Origin: an uncultured Verrucomicrobia subdivision 3 bacterium
GTDB taxonomy: Bacteria; Verrucomicrobiota; Verrucomicrobiia; Limisphaerales; UBA11358
Reading direction: 5' to 3'
Length of the DNA stretch: 55,830 bases
Assembly (NCBI GenBank): GCA_903827955.1
Contig: CAIKKJ010000065.1
Coordinates: forward strand, 1 to 55,830
In this document: positions 16,330-24,026 of the stretch, piece by piece
Layout: every line of letters starts with the position of its first letter
Position numbering within the stretch: the first letter of the stretch is position 1
Made by a program: the position numbers and the translations under genes
Notes under the pieces: model-generated
What the model saw: the letters and a program-made list of their open reading frames with translations, nothing else
What the model was told of the DNA's origin: nothing
The model's database searches: none

Positions 16330-17799
16330 ATGAAGTTAATGAAATTCAAACCGAAAAATTTATTGTGGAATTTTACGCTGACTCGGCTGGCGCTGTCCCT
16401 GACCGTGTTGTCGGTAAGCGGCAAAGCGGCCACGATGGAGGAAATTTCCCGTTGGGTTAGCGACGGACACTGGCAGCAGGCCGGGAATGAAATCGCTCAT
16501 GAACTGGCCCGGACCAATCTAGATTTTCCGACGCGGCAGGAGCTGTTGTTTCAATCAGATCGTATCACACGAATGCATCTCGATTTTGACAAAACCAGAG
16601 CACAGGCTTTTCAAGACGCACGCGGCGTGGTGCCGTCCATCACCGAAACGCAATTCGACGCTTGGGATAAAAATAGTACCATCGAATGGTTGGATGTGGA
16701 CGGCGAGCGCCGGTATTTCCACAGTGCCGGGGCCAATCTGTTTCGCATCAACCGCGAGGCGCGGGAGCTGAAGCATGTCGCCGGTGTTACGGATGAGGCA
16801 TTGTTTCGGCTGGACGACGTCCGTCGTGTTATTGCCGCATCGGCTCGAACTAATTCACCTGAAAATCCCCAAAAAATCTGGCAGGTGTCTTATTGCTTGC
16901 GGGTCAAGCCGGGTGAGGTGCCGCCGGGCGAAATCATCCGAGCGTGGCTGCCATTTCCCCAGGATGGAAACCGGCAATCCCACATCCAGCTGATTTCATC
17001 CGACCCGCCCGAATTCATCCGGGCGGGCTCCAATGCGGCGCTGTCTTCCTTGTATTTCGAAAAGCCGGCGGCAAAAACCGGACCGACTGAATTCAAAATT
17101 GTTTTTGAATACACCGCCGCCGGATTTTACCAGCCGATTGATCCGGTGGTCGTTGAAACCGTTGATCCCAGCAATCCCGCGCTCGCACCCTTCATGGGCC
17201 AGCAACCGCCGCAAATTGTTTTCTCGGATGCCATTAGAAAACTGTCGCGCGAAATCGTCGGCAACGAAGCCAACCCATATTTCAAAGCCCTAAAAATTTT
17301 CGCGTGGGTTTCGGAAAACATACCGTGGGCCAGTGCGCGCGAGTATTCCACCATTGCATGTCTCCCGGAATATGCGCTCGGCTGCCGTCATGGAGATTGC
17401 GGCATCAAAACAATGACGTTCATGACGCTGTGCCGGTTGAACGATATTCCCGCGCGTTGGGAAACCGGCTGGACCACGGATCCCGTGCAGGACATGCACG
17501 ACTGGTGTAAAATTTTTCTTGCGCCGTATGGCTGGGTTTCGGCGGATGTGACCTACGGCCTGGTGAACAGCAAGGACGACCGTGAAAAATGGTTCTTCCT
17601 CGGCGGCATTGATGCGGGCCGGCTGGTGGTGAACACCGATTACCAACAGCCGCTTTATCCGGCAAAATTATTTTTCCGATCCGAAGTTGTGGATTTTCAG
17701 CGCGGCGAAGTGGAATGGCGCGGCGGCAATCTTTATTTCAACCAGTGGACTTGGGATTTCAAGGCGAAAGAGGTGACACCGAACTCTGGTTTGAAGTGA
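16330..17799 (+). CDS. Exported transglutaminase-like superfamily protein
   Basis: A 489-residue protein with a hydrophobic export signal (about residues 10-33, ending SVSGKAATMEE). The C-terminal half holds a transglutaminase-like core with the cysteine-histidine-aspartate set: C357 in HGDCGIKTM, H390 in MHDWCKIF and D406 in SADVTYG. The N-terminal part, about 16-330, is not recognised; it contains QVSYCLRVKPGEVPPGEIIR and may be a beta-sandwich domain that precedes such cores in bacterial proteins. Bacterial members are proteases or amide hydrolases. It follows the GMC/small-subunit pair by 36 bases. Whether it works with them is unknown. No ribosome binding site is visible before the start. 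Confidence 0.85.
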   Translation: MKLMKFKPKNLLWNFTLTRLALSLTVLSVSGKAATMEEISRWVSDGHWQQAGNEIAHELARTNLDFPTRQELLFQSDRITRMHLDFDKTRAQAFQDARGVVPSITETQFDAWDKNSTIEWLDVDGERRYFHSAGANLFRINREARELKHVAGVTDEALFRLDDVRRVIAASARTNSPENPQKIWQVSYCLRVKPGEVPPGEIIRAWLPFPQDGNRQSHIQLISSDPPEFIRAGSNAALSSLYFEKPAAKTGPTEFKIVFEYTAAGFYQPIDPVVVETVDPSNPALAPFMGQQPPQIVFSDAIRKLSREIVGNEANPYFKALKIFAWVSENIPWASAREYSTIACLPEYALGCRHGDCGIKTMTFMTLCRLNDIPARWETGWTTDPVQDMHDWCKIFLAPYGWVSADVTYGLVNSKDDREKWFFLGGIDAGRLVVNTDYQQPLYPAKLFFRSEVVDFQRGEVEWRGGNLYFNQWTWDFKAKEVTPNSGLK

Positions 17800-17891
17800 C
17801 CGCGCAGTTAGGAAAGGTGGACTTAAATTTTGTCGCTACGTCAGCGAAGAGGCCGTCACGAGATATTTGGCACGATTTTTTTAAATTGCAG

Positions 17892-19067
17892 TCACCGGTG
17901 TTTCGATTTAGCTGCGGCATTTTGTAATTTCTTGTTTGCCTCCGCAATCGCTTCCAATTGCCAAGACCGCCCAGTTTCAGTCGTGACATTGTAGTTCGGT
18001 TGCGTGCCAAAATCGAAAACCCACAGCGCGGCGAGTGAAATTTCATTATCTTCAATTGATTTGAGTAGTTTGTAAAAATTTAATTTTGCTGCTATAGTGT
18101 CACCAGGCACACCGAATTCGCCAACAAAAACCGGCTTGTTCAGTTTTCGCGAAATCGCCATGGCCTGTGTCAAACGCTGTTCGTCCTCGACCTCATAAGC
18201 GTGAAGACTGATGCCGGAAATCGGATCGGGATTTGCGCTGACAAGCATTTCGCCATATTGTTCTGTTGAGTCTTTCGTCCAATTATTTTCGTGTTGCTGA
18301 TGCCACGCGCTATTACGCGGAAAACTGTCGCCAGTAAAAATAAGCCGCTGTGAATCATAAGTCCGCACCACTTTGGCAAAATCGGCGAACGCCGCATCAA
18401 TCATCTCGAACGTCAAGTCGTCACGGCTGGTTCGGCTCGTGGCGATACCGAGGGTGGGATCAACATGCGGCCGGTGTTCCGCCGCGTTTGGCAGGCAAGC
18501 TTGAAGTGAAAACTCATTGCCAAATTCCCAAGCCCAGATTACGGAATTATCGCGATAACGCGTGACGACTTCGCGCACATATTCGCGCATCCAGGCGCGA
18601 GTTTTGCTTTGCACTTTTCCCCATTGATCCATAGGCTCGCCGACCAAATCCGGCACACAGGAATAATTCCAAAAAAAAGATGGTATCAGTCCTACCCCGT
18701 GTCGCGCGGCAGCATTCACAACCGTATCAAGCTGGCGAAAATACTCCGCACGATTCGTTTGATAAAGCCGCATATCTTTCGGCCACTGGCCGCCTGCACA
18801 GAATCTCGCAAACGGAATACCATTGCTCGCGAGGATAGCGAAACCGGCGGCGTAACTTGTGTCGGGTGGGTTTTGCAAGTTGCGTAGAAAGCAATCGAAG
18901 TAATTGACGCCAATGCCGCGGAAAAGTTTTTCGTTCTTGAGAACGGTGGCATTTTGGCCGGCGACGAGGACCGGAACACTCATGGAATTTGTTTCGCCCG
19001 CTAATGCACAAAGTGCGCAATGGACGAAGAGCAGTAATCCCAAGATGATTTTGCGAGTGCGCTTCAT
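17892..19067 (-). CDS. Exported GH5-like glycoside hydrolase (cellulase family)
   Basis: A 391-residue TIM-barrel hydrolase with a signal peptide (MKRTRKIILGLLLFVHCALC then ALA, cleavage near residue 23). The acid/base glutamate is E185 in WEFGNEFSL and the nucleophile E317 in VFVGEFGV, spaced as in clan GH-A family GH5 or close relatives. The N-terminal FRGIGVNYFDCF segment is the usual first strand. It could act as an endoglucanase, mannanase or other beta-glycosidase; the subfamily is not clear. It starts inside the stop region of the SGNH hydrolase gene, with a 4-base overlap (ATGA), so the two are coupled. It converges with the transglutaminase gene, leaving 92 bases in which only a short imperfect hairpin (TCGCT...AGCGA, near 17832) is seen. 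Confidence 0.88.
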   Translation of the reverse strand: MKRTRKIILGLLLFVHCALCALAGETNSMSVPVLVAGQNATVLKNEKLFRGIGVNYFDCFLRNLQNPPDTSYAAGFAILASNGIPFARFCAGGQWPKDMRLYQTNRAEYFRQLDTVVNAAARHGVGLIPSFFWNYSCVPDLVGEPMDQWGKVQSKTRAWMREYVREVVTRYRDNSVIWAWEFGNEFSLQACLPNAAEHRPHVDPTLGIATSRTSRDDLTFEMIDAAFADFAKVVRTYDSQRLIFTGDSFPRNSAWHQQHENNWTKDSTEQYGEMLVSANPDPISGISLHAYEVEDEQRLTQAMAISRKLNKPVFVGEFGVPGDTIAAKLNFYKLLKSIEDNEISLAALWVFDFGTQPNYNVTTETGRSWQLEAIAEANKKLQNAAAKSKHR

Positions 19068-20125
19068 AATCCGAGTTGGTTAAAAACGCGGAAATAAATC
19101 CAATGCCCAAAATTATTGGGATGATTGATGTTGTTGCCCAGCAAGTCTTCCGGCTTTTTTCGCGCGGCCAGGGTTTGCCAGTTGTCGAAAATATCCGCGT
19201 AGGCGCAGTTCATTTCCTTGGCTACTTCCGCCGTGACCGCCGCATAATCCGCCATGTGATGACTGCCAAATTTCCAATGCGGATTCGGCGGAAAGGCGGA
19301 AAATAAAATAATCTCAGCACCGGTTTGGGCGCGAATGGATTTCACCAGGTCTTCTTGATTCTTTTTAAATTCCGGCAGCGGCACTCCATGGATGTTGTGA
19401 TCATTCATGCCAAAGCCAATCAAAACTAGGTTCGGTTTTTCGGTGATAATTTTGGCCTGCAGCCGCGCCAATCCCTGGCGCGTGGTGTCGCCGCTAGTCG
19501 CGGCATTGACGGTCGAGATGTTCGCATTGGTATATTTACGACGTAGGGAGTCCGCCCAGCGCTCCCAGAAAATGAGATTGGTTTGGGTCGTATTGTGACC
19601 GGCCGTGATGCTGTCGCCAAACGCAACAATTTTCACCGACTGGCCATTCAGAAGTTTGCGCTGTGTGGCCCGCAACCAGTTCTCTTGCGTAGCCTGAACT
19701 GGCCAAGCTTTTGTTTCAAGGAAGTTATAATCCACAAAAGCAAAAAATGGGTCGTTCCCAAAACCTCTTAATTTGGTGTGGTCAAAGTTTTTGGCACCAT
19801 ACAAAACATTGGTCCGAAAATCAGGAATCCGTGAATGCGGCGTGCGGCGCAAGGTGCCCCTCTGGCAGTCCAAGACAAAATCTCGACCGTCTATATATTC
19901 GACTGTGTTGGTTTCTGGCAGGTAAGTGCTGCGCGCAAGAAGATTCGGGTTCCCCACGGGATTGTGCGCAAGATACGCCGGTTCTTGCCCGACGAGCACG
20001 ACCGATTCACCAGTCTGGTGGCAAAGCGGCTGGCGGCTGATGGTCGCGCAACTAGTGAAAAGTAAACTGGCAGTCAGTGTGCCAAAAACCGAAAAAAAAT
20101 CACGAAATAACGGTTTGAATTTCAT
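19064..20125 (-). CDS. SGNH/GDSL hydrolase, probable lipoprotein
   Basis: A 353-residue protein. A hydrophobic signal ends in LLFTSC26, a lipobox-like site. The catalytic blocks are all visible: serine in VAFGDSITAG (block I), glycine in NAATSGDTTRQG (block II), asparagine in LIGFGMND (block III) and the Asp-x-x-His-like NNINHPNNFGH (block V). The family removes acetyl or other acyl groups from polysaccharides, among other substrates. The first 140 residues are an extra N-terminal region of unknown role. It is translationally coupled to the GH5-like gene, which suggests that the esterase and the glycosidase act on the same acylated glycan. The upstream region ends 38 bases later in insertion-sequence debris. 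Confidence 0.87.
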   Translation of the reverse strand: MKFKPLFRDFFSVFGTLTASLLFTSCATISRQPLCHQTGESVVLVGQEPAYLAHNPVGNPNLLARSTYLPETNTVEYIDGRDFVLDCQRGTLRRTPHSRIPDFRTNVLYGAKNFDHTKLRGFGNDPFFAFVDYNFLETKAWPVQATQENWLRATQRKLLNGQSVKIVAFGDSITAGHNTTQTNLIFWERWADSLRRKYTNANISTVNAATSGDTTRQGLARLQAKIITEKPNLVLIGFGMNDHNIHGVPLPEFKKNQEDLVKSIRAQTGAEIILFSAFPPNPHWKFGSHHMADYAAVTAEVAKEMNCAYADIFDNWQTLAARKKPEDLLGNNINHPNNFGHWIYFRVFNQLGL

Positions 20126-20163
20126 ATCTAATTGGACAGAATCAATTCAAAAAATGGCCTTTG

Positions 20164-20688
20164 TCAGTTACGCGCGCTGTTTCCCCTGACCCTCTCCCTC
20201 GGGGAGAGGGGACAGTTGTCATTGCCGCCAGATATTTGTGTGACGCTCTCATTAATCCTGCCGGCGAGATAAAGCCAGCCTTCCTGGGTTTCGATATAGG
20301 TGATGTCGGCTACCCAGATTTGGTTGGGAGCGGTGGCCTTGGGGGCTTCGGCCAGACGGTTGGGCGCGATGGGCTGGTCGTGCTTGCTGTTGGTAGTTTG
20401 AACGCGATAGCGCCGCTTCTGGCGCCCGCACAAGCCGGCGGCTTTCATGAGTCGGGCGATACGATTGCGGCCATGGGAACAGCCTTGTTGGTCGAGCTCC
20501 TGCTGGACGCGCGGACTGCCATACGTTTGCCGGCTGCCGGCAAAAACGGTGGTGATCTGGCCGGTGAGCTTTTGGTCTGCCATCGCCCGCGGGCTGGGGC
20601 AATCACGGCGCTGCTGCCAGTCGTAGAAGCCGCTGGGGGAAACTTTTAATAACTGGCACATAGCAAGAATGGCGTGCTGGGTTTTCAT
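20164..20688 (-). pseudogene. Truncated IS3-family transposase OrfB
   Basis: The first 143 residues are IS3-family OrfB: the HTH-like start (CQLLKVSPSGFYDW) and the beginning of the integrase core with its first catalytic aspartate, D128 in IWVADITYI. After EGWLYLAG the family continues with the DLYSR block and the rest of the DDE domain, but here the frame runs into unrelated sequence at about base 20260 and ends 31 codons later. About 110-130 residues, with the second aspartate and the glutamate, are missing, so this enzyme cannot transpose. The start overlaps the OrfA stop as ATGA. Confidence 0.9.
20190..20220. repeat. REP-like palindromic repeat at the IS break point
   Basis: CCCTCTCCC (20190-20198) pairs perfectly with GGGAGAGGG (20202-20210), with a 3-base loop. 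It is followed by GACAGTTGTC, a 4+2+4 palindrome (20211-20220). In translation the minus strand gives SPRERVRG, a string often seen in spurious proteins made from bacterial interspersed repeats. It is probably a short interspersed repeat that sits where the OrfB 3' end should be. Confidence 0.6.
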
Positions 20689-21058
20689 CGCATGGATCCG
20701 TTCATAGCGTTCGGTGACGGTTCGGAGAGAATGCCCAACGTTTTTTTTAAAATGTCGCGCTGCTCGGTCAAGTGACGAATCTCCCGGCGGGCGGCATTCA
20801 GCTGGGTTTGCAACTCGGCGGCTGAACTGGGCTTTGCCCCGGCTGCCGCCTTCCCCCCAGCGTCAGCCGGGGCAAAGCGCTTCCGCCAGGCATACAGCCG
20901 GTTGGGGAGAATCCCCAGCTCCACGGCCACCACACTGGCCGACTTGCCACTGGTCAGCCAGTTGTTGACAGCTTCACGCTTAAAGGTTTGGTCAAACTTC
21001 TGACGAGTCTTAACGATGTTCTGGTTATTGGTTTTAATCATTTGATTGTCTACCCAAT
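20260..21058 (-). mobile_element. IS3-family insertion sequence remnant
   Basis: The element holds OrfA and the first half of OrfB. The upstream end lies near 21041-21058, where the sequence touches the stop codon (21059-21061) of the GH78 gene. The other end was lost at about 20260, where transposase similarity stops. No intact pair of terminal inverted repeats was found, so the left boundary is approximate. Confidence 0.75.
20685..21041 (-). CDS. IS3-family transposase OrfA
   Basis: A 118-residue DNA-binding subunit with an HTH_Tnp_1 motif (FKREAVNNWLTSGKSASVVA, about residues 20-40) and a coiled region (TQLNAARREIRHLTEQRDIL) as in IS3-family OrfA leucine zippers. It appears intact, but its partner OrfB is broken, so the element is a relic. 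The insertion lies between the SGNH gene and the stop codon of a GH78 gene. Confidence 0.9.
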   Translation of the reverse strand: MIKTNNQNIVKTRQKFDQTFKREAVNNWLTSGKSASVVAVELGILPNRLYAWRKRFAPADAGGKAAAGAKPSSAAELQTQLNAARREIRHLTEQRDILKKTLGILSEPSPNAMNGSMR

Positions 21059-24019
21059 TTACCGTCCGTCAAATCGAAGCAACCTCATTTCATTCTGTTT
21101 CGTCGGTGCAGAAAAATCATATTCGCCTGATCCTATATCAAAATTTGCGCCGTCTGGTGTTTGGGAAAAACTACTCACTCCATTCGCTATCATCGGCGGG
21201 TGAGCGCTCTCGCGAACCTCATCGAGATTCGCGTCGGGCACGCAAACGGTGGCGGTGGTGTTTGCCGGAACGACGACGTGCAAATGAAATTGACCGTCCT
21301 TGATTTTCCAATCGCTCACAATCTTGCCGTGAATCGAGTTGTATTCGCCGTGCACAAAGGTGAGGTCGCCGACCGGATGCGGACGGATGATGAAATGTTT
21401 GAAGCCAGGATTCGTCGGGTCGGGATTGATTCCGGCGAGCGCCTTGTAAAACCATGCGCTGATGTCGCCATACATGATATGGTTGCGCGAGGCCACGCCG
21501 CGCCACGTTTCCCACAACGTCGTCGCGCCTTGCTCGATCCACCAACCCCAACTCGGTAAATCTTTTTTCGACGCCATCCGATAGGCCACGTCGGTTCGAC
21601 CGTGATCGGTCAAGGTATTCAAAATATATTTTGCACCGAGGATGCCAGTGTCAATGTGGCCATTTTGTTTGTCCACGCTGGCAACAAGATTTTCGAGCAC
21701 GCGATTTTCAGTCGCCGTTTCCGCTAGGCCTTGATACAGCGCGCAACTCAACGAAGTCTGGCTACCGTTGCCATAAGTGCCGGTTTTTGCGTGATAAAAA
21801 TGTTCGCTGAAGGAGTTTTTTATTTGTGCCGCGCGTTGGGTGTATTCATTTGCGTCAACAGTTTTTCCAAGCAATTTGGCGGTGAGCGCAACGATTTGCG
21901 TGTCGCGATAAAAATACGCGGTGTCCGTGATGTCCGCCGGTGTCTTAGTGTTGAATGGCGCCCAGTCATTGAGGCCGATGCTGACAATATTATTCGTGGC
22001 CCGCGTCGCGAGATAATCCACGTAGCGTTTCATTCCGACGTAATGGTCGCATAGCGGTTTCGCGTCACCGTAATATTCGTAAAGATAAAACGGAATCAGC
22101 TCAAACGCGCTGTCCCACGCGGGTCCGTTGCCCCAGGAATATCCCCAACCGCTCGTCGGCACAATGCCTGGCAGGCAACCGTCTGGTTGCTGCTCGTCGT
22201 CGAGATCGTTGATCCATTTTGTGTAAATGCCGGCGGGCATGAAATTGTAAATGCCTTGCTCAGCGGCGAGATGCGCGTCGCCGGTCCAGCCATTTTTTTC
22301 GCGATGCGGGCAATCGGTTGGGATGCCTTGGAGGTTACTCAAATAAGACCAGCGCCCGGCGGTCCAGACTTTATTCAGCAGCGGATTGGAACATTCAAAC
22401 TTGCCTGCGATCGGAACTGTTGTGTGCGTGAACACGCCGCGCAACGAATCGAGCGTCGGCTTGCCGGGAAAGTCCGTTACCTCGACATATTGAAAACCGT
22501 AGTATGTAAAACGCGAATGCCACGTTTCCGTGCCGCTGCCGCGCAAAGTGTAATTGTCCGTCTGAAACTGTTGATCCGCGCCCATGCGTTTTACGTGCTC
22601 GATGATGTCGGTGGTGTCGAGCGCGCCATCTTGGAAAAGCCTTTCGCCGTGGCGCAAAGTGACTTTGGTTCCCGCTGGACCTTTCACTTTCAATTCCGTG
22701 TAGCCAGAAAAATTCTGGCCAAGATCAAAAATGAACACGCCCGGCTTGGGTTCGCTCAATTTCACCGGCCTGATGATTTGCGTCGCCTCAATCGGCGGCA
22801 TCATTTCGTCAATGAGCTTGCCTTTCGGGCCGTCAGCAATGTGCGCCGGCTGCCAGGTGGAGTCGTTGAACCCCGGGTTGTCCCAGCCTGGCATTTCGAG
22901 TCGCGCATCGTAATTTTCACCGCCGTAAATGCTGTTGAACAAAATTGGTCCGGTAGTTGTTTTCCAGTTTTCATCCGTTCCCATGATTTGCGTGCGTCCG
23001 TCGGTATATTCCACAAATAGTGACAGCCGGAGTCGCGGCGAGTTGCGCCACGGCGCTTTGTCAAAATACCAAACGGCTTTGGTTTGTACATTGAACCATC
23101 CATTGCCGAGAATGACCCCGACCGCATTTTTACCGCGCTTCAACAACGCCGTCACGTCATGCGTCGCATACAAAACGCGCTTGTCATAGCGCGTGTACCC
23201 GGGATCGAGTAACTGATCACCGACGGTTTGGCCGTTGATGTGCAATTCGTAATAGCCGAGTCCGCAGATGGAAACTGTGGCGCGTTTGATTTTGCCGTCC
23301 AAATTAATTTCGCGGCGAAAAAAGGGCGCAGGCTGTTCGTCAATGTTAGTCGTTTTGGCAATCCATTTCGCATTCCAATCCGCTAGCGAAAATAAACCCA
23401 TTTGCCAAAACGCCGGTTTGCTCCACTCGGATGGCTTGTCGTCTTTATCCCAACTGCGGACTTTCCAAAAACAGTTTTCTCTCGACGTTAAAGTTTCCCC
23501 CGCGTAAGCGATAAACGTAGTTTTGTCGGAATCAACCTTGCCGCTGTCCCACAAATCGCCGTGATTGCCCTTCAGTTCGTCGACGCTCGTCGCCGCCAAA
23601 ATTTGCCAGGCCGTTTGCTTTTGTCCGCGCTCCTTCGATTCCAATATCCAGCTCAATCTCGGCTGCGCCGTGTCAATGCCCAGCGGATTTTCCAAATACT
23701 CGCAGCGCAGTTGAGCCACTTGAACTCCCGCCAGAGCATTGATGGCAAAAATAAATGGTAGCCACACGGCTGTTTTGAACCGTATCCGTGGAGTCAAAAG
23801 TCGCGGCCTTGGCGCTGGCCGCTGTGACGCCCTCGTCGCTGAAGGTACCGGCGACGCCTCGTCGTCGCGGCCATTTGATAACACAAACGGTGAATCAGTT
23901 GTTTCGCGCGACGGGGCGGCGCAACTACCCGTACCTGCCATCGCGTGGTTCCGTTTGCGGTAAGCCAAGCAACGTTGGCTGGTTTGAAAAAAATCTGAAA
24001 CGTAATTTGTTTGCGTCAT
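21059..24019 (-). CDS. GH78 alpha-L-rhamnosidase (paralogue 1)
   Basis: An exported alpha-L-rhamnosidase of about 986 residues. The ATG at 24019 lies 7 bases after the preceding GH78 stop, but the first 85 or so residues look non-homologous and the real signal peptide seems to be FKTAVWLPFIFAINALAG; a TTG at 23797 is an alternative start. Similarity to GH78 begins at VAQLRCEYLENPLGID. The catalytic loop TDCPHREKNGWTGD carries the acidic residues D569, E574 and D581 (numbered from 24019), and the C-terminal general-base motif is EQGATTLWETW. The family hydrolyses terminal alpha-L-rhamnose from glycans and glycosides by inversion. The 3' end abuts the IS remnant, and the last residues (TKQNEMRLLRFDGR) extend past the usual C-terminus, so insertion may have altered it. 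First of three GH78 genes in tandem. Confidence 0.92.
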   Translation of the reverse strand: MTQTNYVSDFFQTSQRCLAYRKRNHAMAGTGSCAAPSRETTDSPFVLSNGRDDEASPVPSATRASQRPAPRPRLLTPRIRFKTAVWLPFIFAINALAGVQVAQLRCEYLENPLGIDTAQPRLSWILESKERGQKQTAWQILAATSVDELKGNHGDLWDSGKVDSDKTTFIAYAGETLTSRENCFWKVRSWDKDDKPSEWSKPAFWQMGLFSLADWNAKWIAKTTNIDEQPAPFFRREINLDGKIKRATVSICGLGYYELHINGQTVGDQLLDPGYTRYDKRVLYATHDVTALLKRGKNAVGVILGNGWFNVQTKAVWYFDKAPWRNSPRLRLSLFVEYTDGRTQIMGTDENWKTTTGPILFNSIYGGENYDARLEMPGWDNPGFNDSTWQPAHIADGPKGKLIDEMMPPIEATQIIRPVKLSEPKPGVFIFDLGQNFSGYTELKVKGPAGTKVTLRHGERLFQDGALDTTDIIEHVKRMGADQQFQTDNYTLRGSGTETWHSRFTYYGFQYVEVTDFPGKPTLDSLRGVFTHTTVPIAGKFECSNPLLNKVWTAGRWSYLSNLQGIPTDCPHREKNGWTGDAHLAAEQGIYNFMPAGIYTKWINDLDDEQQPDGCLPGIVPTSGWGYSWGNGPAWDSAFELIPFYLYEYYGDAKPLCDHYVGMKRYVDYLATRATNNIVSIGLNDWAPFNTKTPADITDTAYFYRDTQIVALTAKLLGKTVDANEYTQRAAQIKNSFSEHFYHAKTGTYGNGSQTSLSCALYQGLAETATENRVLENLVASVDKQNGHIDTGILGAKYILNTLTDHGRTDVAYRMASKKDLPSWGWWIEQGATTLWETWRGVASRNHIMYGDISAWFYKALAGINPDPTNPGFKHFIIRPHPVGDLTFVHGEYNSIHGKIVSDWKIKDGQFHLHVVVPANTTATVCVPDANLDEVRESAHPPMIANGVSSFSQTPDGANFDIGSGEYDFSAPTKQNEMRLLRFDGR

Positions 24020-24026
24020 AAATGAG

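Noticed and set aside
17832-17846. TCGCT...AGCGA hairpin as a terminator between convergent genes
   Set aside because: Only five base pairs and no T-run directly after it.
20161-20649. A 162-codon plus-strand frame opposite the transposase
   Set aside because: Antisense to the recognisable IS3 OrfB and without homologous content.
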